DNA of 64,000 nt, from positions 186,001-250,000 of the forward strand of contig OY253650.1 of the NCBI GenBank assembly GCA_958009055.1, given 5' to 3'. The stretch comes from Choricystis sp. odSpoLacu1 (Eukaryota; Chlorophyta; Trebouxiophyceae). Below the pieces are notes generated by a model. It had not been told where the DNA came from. It did no database searches and saw only the letters and a program-made list of their open reading frames with translations. Made by a program: the position numbers and the translations under genes. This document shows positions 56,270 to 64,000 of this stretch, one piece after another. How positions within the stretch are numbered: position 1 is the stretch's first letter; every line of letters begins with the position of its first letter.

Positions 56270-56290
56270 ACGGGCCAGAGAGCCCGCCAT
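54775..56290 (-). CDS. Ala-rich coiled-coil protein, unknown
   Basis: Exons 56269-56290 and 54775-56148, about 465 residues after bridging one frameshift. Almost entirely Ala/Glu/Arg/Asp heptads, so an extended coiled coil; small parts are distinctive (VAYLADLAAQVAEHGAAAAV, ESPALRELASRIAAAKAAAV). No family recognised. The frame changes in the CG run at 55396-55409 and is restored by one more CG pair. The start exon MAGSLAR is inferred: its GTGTGT donor is the edge of an (AC)n repeat and phase 1 matches the CAG acceptor at 56149-56150. The exact C-terminus is uncertain because G runs lie near the end. Confidence 0.5.
56223..56270. repeat. (AC)n microsatellite at a splice donor
   Basis: About two dozen CA units, read as (GT)n on the minus strand, starting at the inferred 5' splice site of the coiled-coil gene. 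Confidence 0.9.
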
Positions 56291-56418
56291 TGTGGACGGG
56301 GTGTAGGATTGCCGGGTGGGGAGGATGTGGCGCGGGTGGAGGAAACAAAGAAACAGAAACGCGCGCTCGGGCGTGTGTTCGTGTGTTTCTTTTTCCGTCA
56401 CACGCCAAAAAAAAAGCC

Positions 56419-56763
56419 ATGCCCCGCCTCGGTCGCTGCGATGACGCCGTGCGCGCCTGCCGCTCCGTCTTCCTGGCCCGCGTGCTGGCGGACGCGGTGA
56501 CCGCGGAGGCGAAGGCCGTGCGCGCGCGCGCCGCGCGCTCGGCCGCTGGCGTCGCGGCCGTGGCGGCCGACTTGGACGCCGGCGCACGCGCTCTGGATGC
56601 CGCTGTGCTGGCTGAAACGGCGGGGCGGGATGATGCTGACGCTGCAGCGGACGCGGCTGGAGCGGAGCGCGGGGCGGCTGCTGCGACTGCGTGGCGCTCT
56701 GCCGCTGCCGCGGGCGCCCCGTGTGCAGCCCTGGACGCCGCCCGCGCCCGGGAGGCTGAGTGA
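56419..56763 (+). CDS. Small Ala-rich helical protein, unknown
   Basis: Single exon, 114 residues, start in an AAGCCATGC context. MPRLGRCDDAVRACRSVFLA, then DAVTAEAKAVRARAARSAAG and a long amphipathic Ala-rich helix to the end. No family recognised. It is head to head with the other Ala-rich coiled-coil gene (128 bp between starts), so co-expression is possible. The ABC1K start is 91 bp downstream on the same strand. It is short and biased in composition, so the gene call is moderate. Confidence 0.5.
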   Translation: MPRLGRCDDAVRACRSVFLARVLADAVTAEAKAVRARAARSAAGVAAVAADLDAGARALDAAVLAETAGRDDADAAADAAGAERGAAAATAWRSAAAAGAPCAALDAARAREAE

Positions 56764-56854
56764 AGAGGAAATGCAAAACAAGTGACCGTCAGAACACCTG
56801 CACCTTTTCTTCGTGTGGTCGTGTGCCGTCTGTCCCTCTCTCCCACTCGCCCCA

Positions 56855-59800
56855 ATGCGTGTGGCAGGTGCCAAAGCGCAGCCCTGTGCTTCGACCTCGA
56901 GGTGTGTGTGCGCGCGCTGGGCGGTGTGAAAGCTGGTGGCCAGCAGAAAACACACGCATTGGGCGAAACAACCGGCGCTCACCCCCCCTTCTCTCTCTCC
57001 AGGTCCAGGCGGCGCGCACATGTGCGGAGGACGACGCCACGGGCAGCACTGACCGATGACGCGTGGAGGTGAGTTGGAGAAAAAGAGGGCAGGGAAAAAG
57101 TAGCGGAAAGAGCACTTCGACGCAGGCGCGTGGCGCGGCGACCTCTCCTTCACCTCACCACCCACCCTCTCAGCGCCCTCGCCTCCACCCTGGGCGCCAG
57201 CGCCAGCGGCACCCTGCCCCCCCACTTTGGGTCGGCTGCCGCGTCCCACGCTCTCTCCCGCCTGCTGACCGCCGCCCCACCCCCGCCGACCGGCCTGGCC
57301 GACGCGGCAGCGCGCGTCGGCGCGGCCATCTCGTCCGCTGCGACCGCCACCACGTCTGCCGCCGCCGCCGCCGCCTCCAGCGCGACGGCGGCAGCCCCTC
57401 ACTTTGGGGCGGACGCCCTGCGCGCCGCCTTGGGTGATGTGGTGGCAGCGGCGTCCGCCCTGGCAGCGGCTGCTGGCGACGCCGCCACTCCCGGCAGTGC
57501 GGTCGCGGCCGTGCTCGCGACCGCGCGCGCCGCGGCCGCCAGCCTAGAGACGGCCGCCGCGTCCGCCCTCGACTCGGGCACCATTGGCGGCCATTTTTCG
57601 GTGCCGCTTGTGGCGGCGACAGCAGCAGCCGTGCTGGCCGCTGCTGCGGCCGCGGCGGGCGCCCAGGGGGCTGGCGCCGCCGACGCGGGCGCCCCCCCCC
57701 CCCCCGACTTACACCGCGGACGCCAACACCGCCTACTGGGGCGCTCGCCCCATCGCTCTGGCCACGCGCACGGTCTACGTGGCGGCTGTGGTGGCAAAAT
57801 ACAGTGCGGGGCTGGCGTGTGACTCGCTCACGGGCACCCCTCAGTCCGCGGCCGCGCCGCGCCGCGCGGCCGAGCTGCGGTCCGCCGTCGAAACCCTGGG
57901 CGCCGCCTGGATCAAAATTTTTCAGGCGGTGTCGACACGGGTGGATGTGTTGCCACCTGCCTACCTGGCTGAAGTGGAGAGGCTGCAGGATCGAGTGAAA
58001 CCATTCGACACGGACGACGCGCGCGCCGAGATGGCGGCCGCCTGGGGCGTCGCCACCCCCGACGCCGTCCTCACGTTCCTGTCGCCCGCGCCTGTGGCCG
58101 CCGCCTCCCTGGGGCAGGTGTATCGGGCGACGCTGGCCCCGAGGTACGGCGGCGGCGACGTCGCCGTCAAAGTGCAGCGCCCAGGCGTGCGCGCCTCCGT
58201 CTCCCGCGACCTGGTTCTGATGCGGGCTGCGGCAGCCGCCTTTGAAGCCCGCCCAGGTCGCGCCCCCTCCCAACAGACGGACTGGGTGGGCGTGATTGAC
58301 GAGTGGGGGTCCCGTTTTACGGACGAACTCGACTACCGCCGCGAAGCCGCCACCGCGGCCGTCGTCGCACGCCAGCTGGCCCACGTGGACGGTGTCGTCG
58401 TCCCCAAAGTCTACCCCGACCTGTGCACCGAGACTGTGCTGGTCACTGAATGGATCGAGGGGGAGAGGCTGTCCACCTCTGACGCGGACGACGTTCTAAC
58501 CCTCTGCACCACACTGCTCAACACGTACCTCACCATGCTGCTGGAGACGGGGCTGCTGCACGCGGACCCGCACGAAGGCAACCTGCTGCGCACCAAGGAT
58601 GGGAGGGTGGCGATCCTGGACTGGGGGCTGGTCACCGATGTGCCACCCGAGAGATCTCTCGCCCTGGTCGAGTACATCTCGCACCTCTCCTCAGAGGACT
58701 GGGACGGCGTGTGCCGCGACCTGGTGGCCCTGGGCTTCATCCCGGACGGGGCGCCCGACCCCGTGGCGTCGGGGTTGGCCAGGCCGCTCGGCGTGCTGCT
58801 GGGCCAGCTGTCGCGCGGGGGCGGCGCCAAAGGCGTCGACTTGGGCGCTGTCCAGGATGCGATGGACGGCTTCTCGCGCGACTACCCGTTTCAGGTGCCC
58901 ACGTATTTTGCCCTGATCCTGCGCGCGTTCTCTGTGATTGAGGGCATTGGGCTGCGGGCAGACCCCACGTACTCCATCGTGCGGTCTGTCTTCCCCTACC
59001 TCGCGCGCCGCCTGCTGACCGACGACCACCCCCGCGCCCGGGCCGCCCTTCGCCAGATGTTGTACGGTGACGCCGAGCGCCTGGATGTGGGGCGGTTGAG
59101 GCGCCTCGTGCGCGGCTTTGAAAAGTTCGACACGGCGGGGCTGACGGCTGCCGCGCCGTCCGCGGGCGCCCGCCCCCCCACCGTGTCCAAGGACACGCTC
59201 GACCTCCTCTCCGTCGTCCTGTCGGCCGACGGCACCTACCTGCAGTCCGTCCTGGTGGACGAAGTTGCGGCCGCGGCGGACGCGCTGTCGCGCGACGCGG
59301 CCGCGCGCGCGCGCTCGGCGCGGTGCTGGGCGGCTCCGCGTCCCTCCCGCCCGCCCTCGTCCTGGACGCCGCCGATGAAGCCGCCCTGTCCAATGCGCGG
59401 GAAGCGGTGGCCCTGGTTGTGGACGCCGCCTCTGCCGCCCGCGGCGGTGCGGTGGGGGGAGCCGCCCCCCCGGACGCCGCCTCCGCCGTCGCCGCGTTTC
59501 GCGGCGCGGTCGCCGACTTGCGCCCGGTGGCCCCCGCCCTCGCCGCGGGCGCGGTGCGAACCGCCGACCTCACCCTGCGCGCGTTTGCGAGGCGGGTGGC
59601 GGCCCGCGTGGCGGCGGGGGCGGCGCCCCCCGCCGAGGCGCGGGCTCAAGACGAGTACAACGCGTCTGTGGGGGTCAGCGGGCGGGGGATGCGCGTGAGC
59701 GGTGGTGGTGGCTCGGGCGCGCCCGAGCCTTCCCCCTCCCAACAGCCCACCCGCGGCGGCGTCGCCGCCCTCGCAGCCGCCGCGCTGCCCGCGCTGATGC

Positions 59801-59877
59801 TGCCCCTGACGGCGCCGCCGTGGCTGGCGACGACGGCGCTGGCGATCGTGCCGCCGCCGCCGAGGCAGGACACGTGA
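56855..59877 (+). CDS. ABC1/UbiB-type atypical kinase, plastid (ABC1K)
   Basis: Exons 56855-56901, 57003-57068, 57174-59877, about 937 residues. The first two exons make a basic leader (MRVAGAKAQPCASTSRSRRR) typical of plastid import. The ABC1 core follows: VAAASLGQVYRATL (Ala-rich loop), VAVKVQRPGV, DELDYRREA, VLVTEWIEGERLS, HADPHEGNLLRT and VAILDWGLVTD. The usual KxGQ motif reads IKIFQAVSTRVDVLP, with Phe in place of Gly. The C-terminus has a hydrophobic segment (LAAAALPALMLPL). Such kinases sit on plastoglobules or plastid envelopes and regulate prenyl-lipid metabolism. STRVDVLP recalls the plant ABC1K7/8 group. Frames change in the 14-C run at 57692-57705 and the CG run at 59302-59314; removing one C and one CG gives 938 codons. 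Confidence 0.88.
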
Positions 59878-60502
59878 CGCGAGGAGGACGGAGAGTTTTT
59901 TTTTCGTGTGGTTGGTTAGAATGGCGTGACTCCCCGCCTGCTGTGTGTAGACACCCCCCCTTTCCCGCAACGTTTTCGTTTAGCTTGGGGGCGTTCACAA
60001 ACGCGTGGGAAGATGGAGAAAGGAAAAAAAGGCGACGGAAGGCTCTGTGCGGCTCTCTGGTGCGCTCGCGCTCCCTCACCCACCCTCCACACTCTCTGCC
60101 CCCGGGACCTGCGTGCCAAGCACGCGTCGCCTGTCCCTTCGTGTTTTTTCCATTGTGCGCGGGCGTTGCCTGCTTTTTCGGTACCTGTGAGGAAGGTTGA
60201 GGATACCTTTTGTTGATTTGGGGGGGGGGGCCGACGAAACCGCCAGCGATGAAAAGCACACAGACACACGCACAAGGAAAAAAGGCAGGTCAGACGGGCA
60301 CGCAATCGCACACAGCATCCCCAGAGGGAAGAGGGAGTGAATCGGAGGGGGGAAAGAGAGACGTGGGAGGGTGTGACAGCAGAAACCGCACAGAGGGGCA
60401 GGGTGACGCGCAACGCGGGCCGAGCAGAAGGACCAATAAAAAAGAAAACGAAATCCAGCTAATAAATTCCAGCAACGTGCGATGAACAGCGGGCCACGAT
60501 CT
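59878..60502. other. Convergent 3' flanks of ABC1K and CDC20
   Basis: 625 bp between converging stops, AT-richer than coding DNA, with T-runs and an AATAAA-like stretch near 60462. No ORF with codon bias or homology; presumably two 3' UTRs. Confidence 0.55.
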
Positions 60503-62141
60503 TCAGCGCACCGTGACCGCGGCCATCGTGCCCGGCCGGCGCGCGCCGACGCCGACCTTCTTGCCCAGCAGACCGGCGCCAGAGGCGCCACCGCCCTCCT
60601 CCTCGGCCGCCACCCGCCAGAAACGCAGGGTTTCGTCGGCGGCGGCGGTGGCGACTGAGGCGCCGTCGGGGGAGAGGGCCATGTGGAGAACACGGGCGGT
60701 GTGGCCGTCGAGCTGCGCGGTTTTGGTCAACGAGGGATAATTCCACGCGCACACCGCGTTGCTGGGGGCACCAGGCATCGCCGAGTAGCCGTGGGACGAG
60801 TAGAGGGCCCGGCCAGAGGGGGCCCAGGCCAGGGCACAGACTTGGGCGCCCGTGTCGACGGAGGCGACGCGCGCACCAGTGTGCGTGTTGTACACAGCGA
60901 TCCTCTTGTCCGCGGCGCCGCCGCCGGTAGCCAGCAAAGCAGGCTGCAGCGGATTCCAGGCCACCGCCTTGACGGCGGCGGTGTGGTCGGCGAAGACGTG
61001 GGCCGCGCGCGTGGAGGCGGCGCCCAGGGCGGGGGGACGCCACACGCGCACCGTGTTGTCGTTGCCGCCGGACGCCAGGAGGGCGCCGCAGGCGGACCAC
61101 GCCAGGCCGCACACCTCGCCGGCGTGGCCGGCGAGGCGGGCGGTAACGTGGTCGCGCGCGCGCACGTCGTGGGTCAGCACGACCGAGTCGCGGCCACCGG
61201 AGGCCAGGGAGGAGCCCGACCAGGACAGGGCGCCCACGCGGGCCGCATGGCCACGCAGCACGCGCAGCTGGCGGCCGGCGCCGGCGTCCCACAGCTGGAC
61301 AGCGCCGCCGGCGCCGGCGGAGCCGCCCGCGACGCCGACGGCGAGGTGGCGGCCGTCGCCCGCCCACGCGACGGACGAGATGTACTCGTCTTCGGCCAGG
61401 GTGGCGGCAGCACCACCCGTGGTGCCGCGGGGGAGGAGGGAGACGGTGCTGTCGGTGGAGGACCAGAGGTAAACATCACGGCCCAGACCAACGGCCACCG
61501 TGCCACTGGACGACCACGCCAGCGTGTTCAGATAAAAGTCGTCCACCAGGTCGGGAGCGTCCAGCACGCGCAGAGGGGCGGACGGCAGGGGGCGGGACGT
61601 GGGGGCGGCGCGCGGGGCGGCGCGCGCGCGCGGGCGGGGTGGCGGGGGCGGGCGCGGCGGGCGCCTGAGAGTGTGTGGAAGAAAAGTCAGTGCCTCATTC
61701 CCCCCAATCCAGCCCCAATCGTGGCCCTCCCTTCTTTCCCCACCCTCCTCTCTCACCTTGGCGCGGAACGCCAGGATGCGGGCGTCGCGATCGCCGTCGC
61801 AGGGGGCAGCCGCGGGCGCGGCGCCCCCACCGTGCAGCAGGGCGTCGGAGGCGGCGTCCAGGTCCATGGCGGATCTGTTGGGAATGAAGCGGTCGTACTG
61901 TGGAAGTGGAGAGGGTGGGAGGGAGGAGAGGGGTGAGTGCAGGCGGGGCGTCGTGCAGCAATTCGCGCGCGTCTGGCCAACCGTCACTTCCCGTCCCGCC
62001 GCCGCCCGCGGCCCATATCCCGCCCAACCACCCTCGTTTGGTCGTCAATCACACGCTCTCCACACTCACCTGTTTGGAAGCGGCGCGGCGGGCGGGGGAG
62101 AGGAGGGAGCGGGCGGTGCGAGGCGTGGGGGGGGCGTGCAT
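60503..62141 (-). CDS. CDC20: CDC20, APC/C activator
   Basis: WD40 co-activator that brings mitotic substrates to the anaphase-promoting complex. Exons 62070-62141, 61757-61897, 60503-61664, about 458 residues. The C-box DRFIPNRSAMDLDAASDALL is of CDC20 rather than CDH1 type, close to plant CDC20. Then RVLDAPDLVDDFYLNTLAWS opens the seven-bladed propeller (GHAARVGALSWSG, GHAGEVCGLAWS, GGNDNTVRVW, GHTARVLHMALSPDG). It ends VTVR, so the usual IR tail is VR. The frame changes in the CG run at 61621-61632 just inside exon 3 (one CG missing). The first exon (MHAPPTPRTARSLLSPARRA) carries basic and TP/SP sites. Confidence 0.93.
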
Positions 62142-62359
62142 TGTGAGTGCGTGTGTGTGCGTGTCTGCGTGCAGCGGGCAGGGGAGAGAGACTGGAGCGG
62201 GCAAGCAAAGGCAAGCGGGCGAGCTGAACAAAAAAGAAGGCGAAACAAACAAGGAAGGAAGGCGGAAGGAACGTAAAATGCAAAAGCAAGTGAGCCGAGA
62301 GAGCGCCAACCACTCTCTTTACACAGAGAAAACAAAGACACACACTCTCTTCTCTCAGT

Positions 62360-62862
62360 CTAGTTGTAGTACAGCTCCAGCCCCATGCCGTCGTGTATCT
62401 CGTAGTCGGCGAGCGTGATGTGGTCCTGTGGCGTGTGCGTGGAAAGAGGAAAAGGAGGGGTTTGATCAAAACACCGAGCCTTCGTCACTCTCCACACCAC
62501 GCCCACCACCACCACACACACACACCGCACCTTGAACACGTTGTGCCACTTTTGGATGCGCAGCTTGTCGGGGCGCGTCCCGGTTTGAGCGGCGGCCAAC
62601 TTTTTGAGGTCGCCGACAGTGTCGTCCTCGCTGTGTGTTGGTTGGGGGTGGGGGGTGGGGGGATAGAGTCGGGTCGACGCCCTCCCGCACAGTCGTTTAT
62701 GCCTCTGGCGCTCACGAGAGGAGGCGGCGGCGCGGGGCGGAGGGCGGAGGGCGGGCGCGCGGCAATGTGTCGGCACGGTCCCTCCCGCATACGCCACCGA
62801 ACTCACTTGCACTTGACGCGCACTTTCTTCCCCAATCGATCGTTAAGCACGACCTCAATCAT
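62360..62862 (-). CDS. UBL5: Ubiquitin-like protein 5 (UBL5/Hub1)
   Basis: Exons 62807-62862, 62531-62630, 62360-62425, exactly 73 residues, the family length. Begins [20 protein letters not shown], continues [20 protein letters not shown] and KLRIQKWHN, and ends [17 protein letters not shown]. The C-terminal di-Tyr in place of a di-Gly is the hallmark: it is not conjugated but binds spliceosomal partners (Snu66, Prp38) to tune 5' splice-site use. Introns interrupt after Cys18 and at Phe-Lys/Asp. Head to head with a small basic-protein gene, 140 bp apart. Confidence 0.97.
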
Positions 62863-63002
62863 GGGGGGCAGGAGAGAGAGGGAGAGATGCGCGGGCGCGC
62901 GCGCGGGCCAGCAGCAAAGGATCTCGCACCCTTGTGCGTTTTTTTGTGTTCGTGTTCCGTTCTACTTTCAGAACGAGCAAAACGCGGCATCATTTTCAAA
63001 CG

Positions 63003-63307
63003 ATGCCGCATCCCGCGCACGAGCCAGTCGTGGCGCCAGCTGTCGACCAGCCTGACCAGGTGGTGAGTGTGATTGTGTGTACGCGTGCGCGCGTTGGCGG
63101 ATAGAGTTTTTGGTTTCGCTCACCGACCCCCCCCAACCCAACCCACAGCCCCACCCAACCCGCAACCCCGCCGCCCGCACCGCTCTGATGGCCGTCGGCG
63201 CGCGCACTCTGGCCGCCTGGCGGGCGAGGCGCGCCGAGAGGAGGCGGGGACGAGGGCAGGAGGTTGAGTGTGTTGAAAGAAGGGTGATTTTGTTTTTGTC
63301 TGTTTGA
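63003..63307 (+). CDS. Small basic protein, unknown
   Basis: Exons 63003-63062 and 63149-63307, 72 residues. MPHPAHEPVVAPAVDQPDQV, then after a GTGAGT...CAG intron PHPTRNPAARTALMAVGART and a very basic stretch (RARRAERRRGRG), ending in a hydrophobic VILFLSV. No family recognised. The splice keeps phase and the gene has its own space between two conserved genes, but no homology supports it. Confidence 0.45.
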
Positions 63308-63445
63308 TTGGTGTCTGCTCTTCCTCCTCTCCGAAAAACAAAAAGGGGCGGGTCAGTGCAATGGCATTTACTTGTCTCTTAAGTGGGTGTGGGGGGGAGA
63401 AGAAAACGGGGGGGGCGGGCGGGCAACAAAACAACACAACTCTCA

Positions 63446-64000
63446 TCACCCGCGCGCCACCGCCCCTCGCTTGCCCCCCTCCCCCCTGGCTCTCGCCGCC
63501 ATCCTCTCCCGAAACTCCACCGCCACGTCCTTGCCCCGGTAGGCATCGACGACGGCCCGCACGTCGGGCACATCGGTTCGAAACACGGCCTCCAGGAATG
63601 GGAGAAGATCCAAAAGGCCTGTATCAGCCGCGTCCTGCTCCCCCCACCCATGAAGCAGCACCGCGTTGGACGGCGACGCGGCCGCGGTGGCAGCGTCCGA
63701 GGTGACGAGCAGGACGCGGGAGGGGTCTCGGTTGAGGGCGGCCACGTCCCGCGCGTGCACGCCGGCCGCCGTGTAGCGGGTGGAGTCGCGGTACAGGCGG
63801 TACTGGATGTAGCGGTTGGGGTCCAGGCTGAGAGTGTGGGTGGGGGTGGGGGGTGGGAAAGAGGGACGTGAGTGTGTGTGTTTTGTTTGTTTCTTTGCCG
63901 AAAAAAATAACTCCCTCTCCCACTCCACACACACTCACCGATCCAGAATCGGGTCCGCATATGTGGGCAGCTGCGACGTGTACACCACCACCTCATAGTA
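63446..64000 (-). CDS. TIM50: TIM50, mitochondrial inner-membrane import receptor (5' part outside window)
   Basis: FCP1-like domain receptor of the TIM23 translocase. Two exons visible: 63939 to beyond 64000 and 63446-63827. The edge exon reads YYEVVVYTSQLPTYADPILD; the next opens SLDPNRYIQYRLYRDSTRYT and continues ARDVAALNRDPSRVLLVTSD and FLEAVFRTDVPDVRAVVDAY, all in the order of TIM50. The N-terminal presequence, TM helix and DxDxT region lie outside. The C-terminus is a short Arg/Gly-rich tail. Confidence 0.92.

Noticed and set aside
8622..61632. Frameshifted genes considered as pseudogenes
   Set aside because: The breaks fall in GC runs, no other lesions are seen, and both sides stay conserved to the expected ends.
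63571..63585. GGTTCGAA-like string considered as a tRNA T-arm
   Set aside because: Lies inside TIM50 coding sequence with no cloverleaf around it.
1..64000. Introner-like elements among the many introns
   Set aside because: Introns share donor style and simple repeats, but I saw no common longer sequence between them.

Overview
This window is nuclear DNA of a eukaryote with a very GC-rich, compact genome. Genes lie about 2 kb apart and most are split by short spliceosomal introns (roughly 65-340 bases, donors mostly GTGAG or GTGCG, acceptors CAG after a C-rich tract). Head-to-head and tail-to-tail pairs are common. An isoamylase-type starch debranching enzyme, an ABC1-type kinase and a bacterial-type RqcH protein each carry a basic, Ser/Ala/Arg-rich leader typical of plastid import, without a bipartite signal peptide. 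With plant-like CDC20 and the other genes, this points to a green alga or close relative. The species cannot be named from the sequence. No rRNA, tRNA, CRISPR array or transposon was recognised.

Layout. 1-9 kb: prolyl oligopeptidase (cut by the left edge), plastid isoamylase, a RING-H2 protein with SUMO-interacting-like motifs. 9-22 kb: fructosamine-3-kinase, nuclear-pore basket protein TPR, a one-TM coiled-coil protein, spliceosomal SF3B3. 22-30 kb: a 238-bp tandem duplication, a TFIIIC-like WD40 protein, a HIRIP3/CHZ histone chaperone, plastid-type RqcH, ALG6. 30-38 kb: a PRRC2/MOS1-like protein, an 11-bp minisatellite, pyruvate dehydrogenase E1 beta, a low-GC secreted orphan, a DUF6544-like protein. 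38-46 kb: an EsV-1-7 cysteine-repeat protein, the small subunit of serine palmitoyltransferase, Ran GTPase, a methyltransferase, a small unknown protein, ETF alpha. 46-57 kb: the CCR4-NOT scaffold NOT1, a MOZART1-like micro-protein, AP-1 mu, two Ala-rich coiled-coil proteins head to head. 57-64 kb: ABC1K kinase, CDC20, UBL5/Hub1, a small basic protein, TIM50 (cut by the right edge).

Most genes are single-copy housekeeping genes of separate pathways: nuclear pore and transport (TPR, Ran), mRNA processing and decay (SF3B3, UBL5, NOT1), mitochondrial metabolism and import (PDHB, ETFA, TIM50), secretory pathway and lipids (ALG6, AP-1 mu, ssSPT), cell cycle (CDC20, possibly MOZART1). They do not form one system.

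Two things stand out. First, at least 16 apparent frameshifts hit 12 otherwise intact, conserved genes. Nearly all lie in long G/C homopolymers or CG-dinucleotide runs (one is in a run of only five G, one in a short CG run), which suggests consensus errors, so reading frames given here should be read across them. Second, several genes deserve follow-up: the EsV-1-7 repeat protein, the SIM-bearing RING protein, a non-canonical GA-AG intron, an ABC1K with an altered KxGQ motif, and the low-GC orphan. All exon boundaries were inferred by eye from splice motifs, reading phase and recalled family conservation; no search was run.
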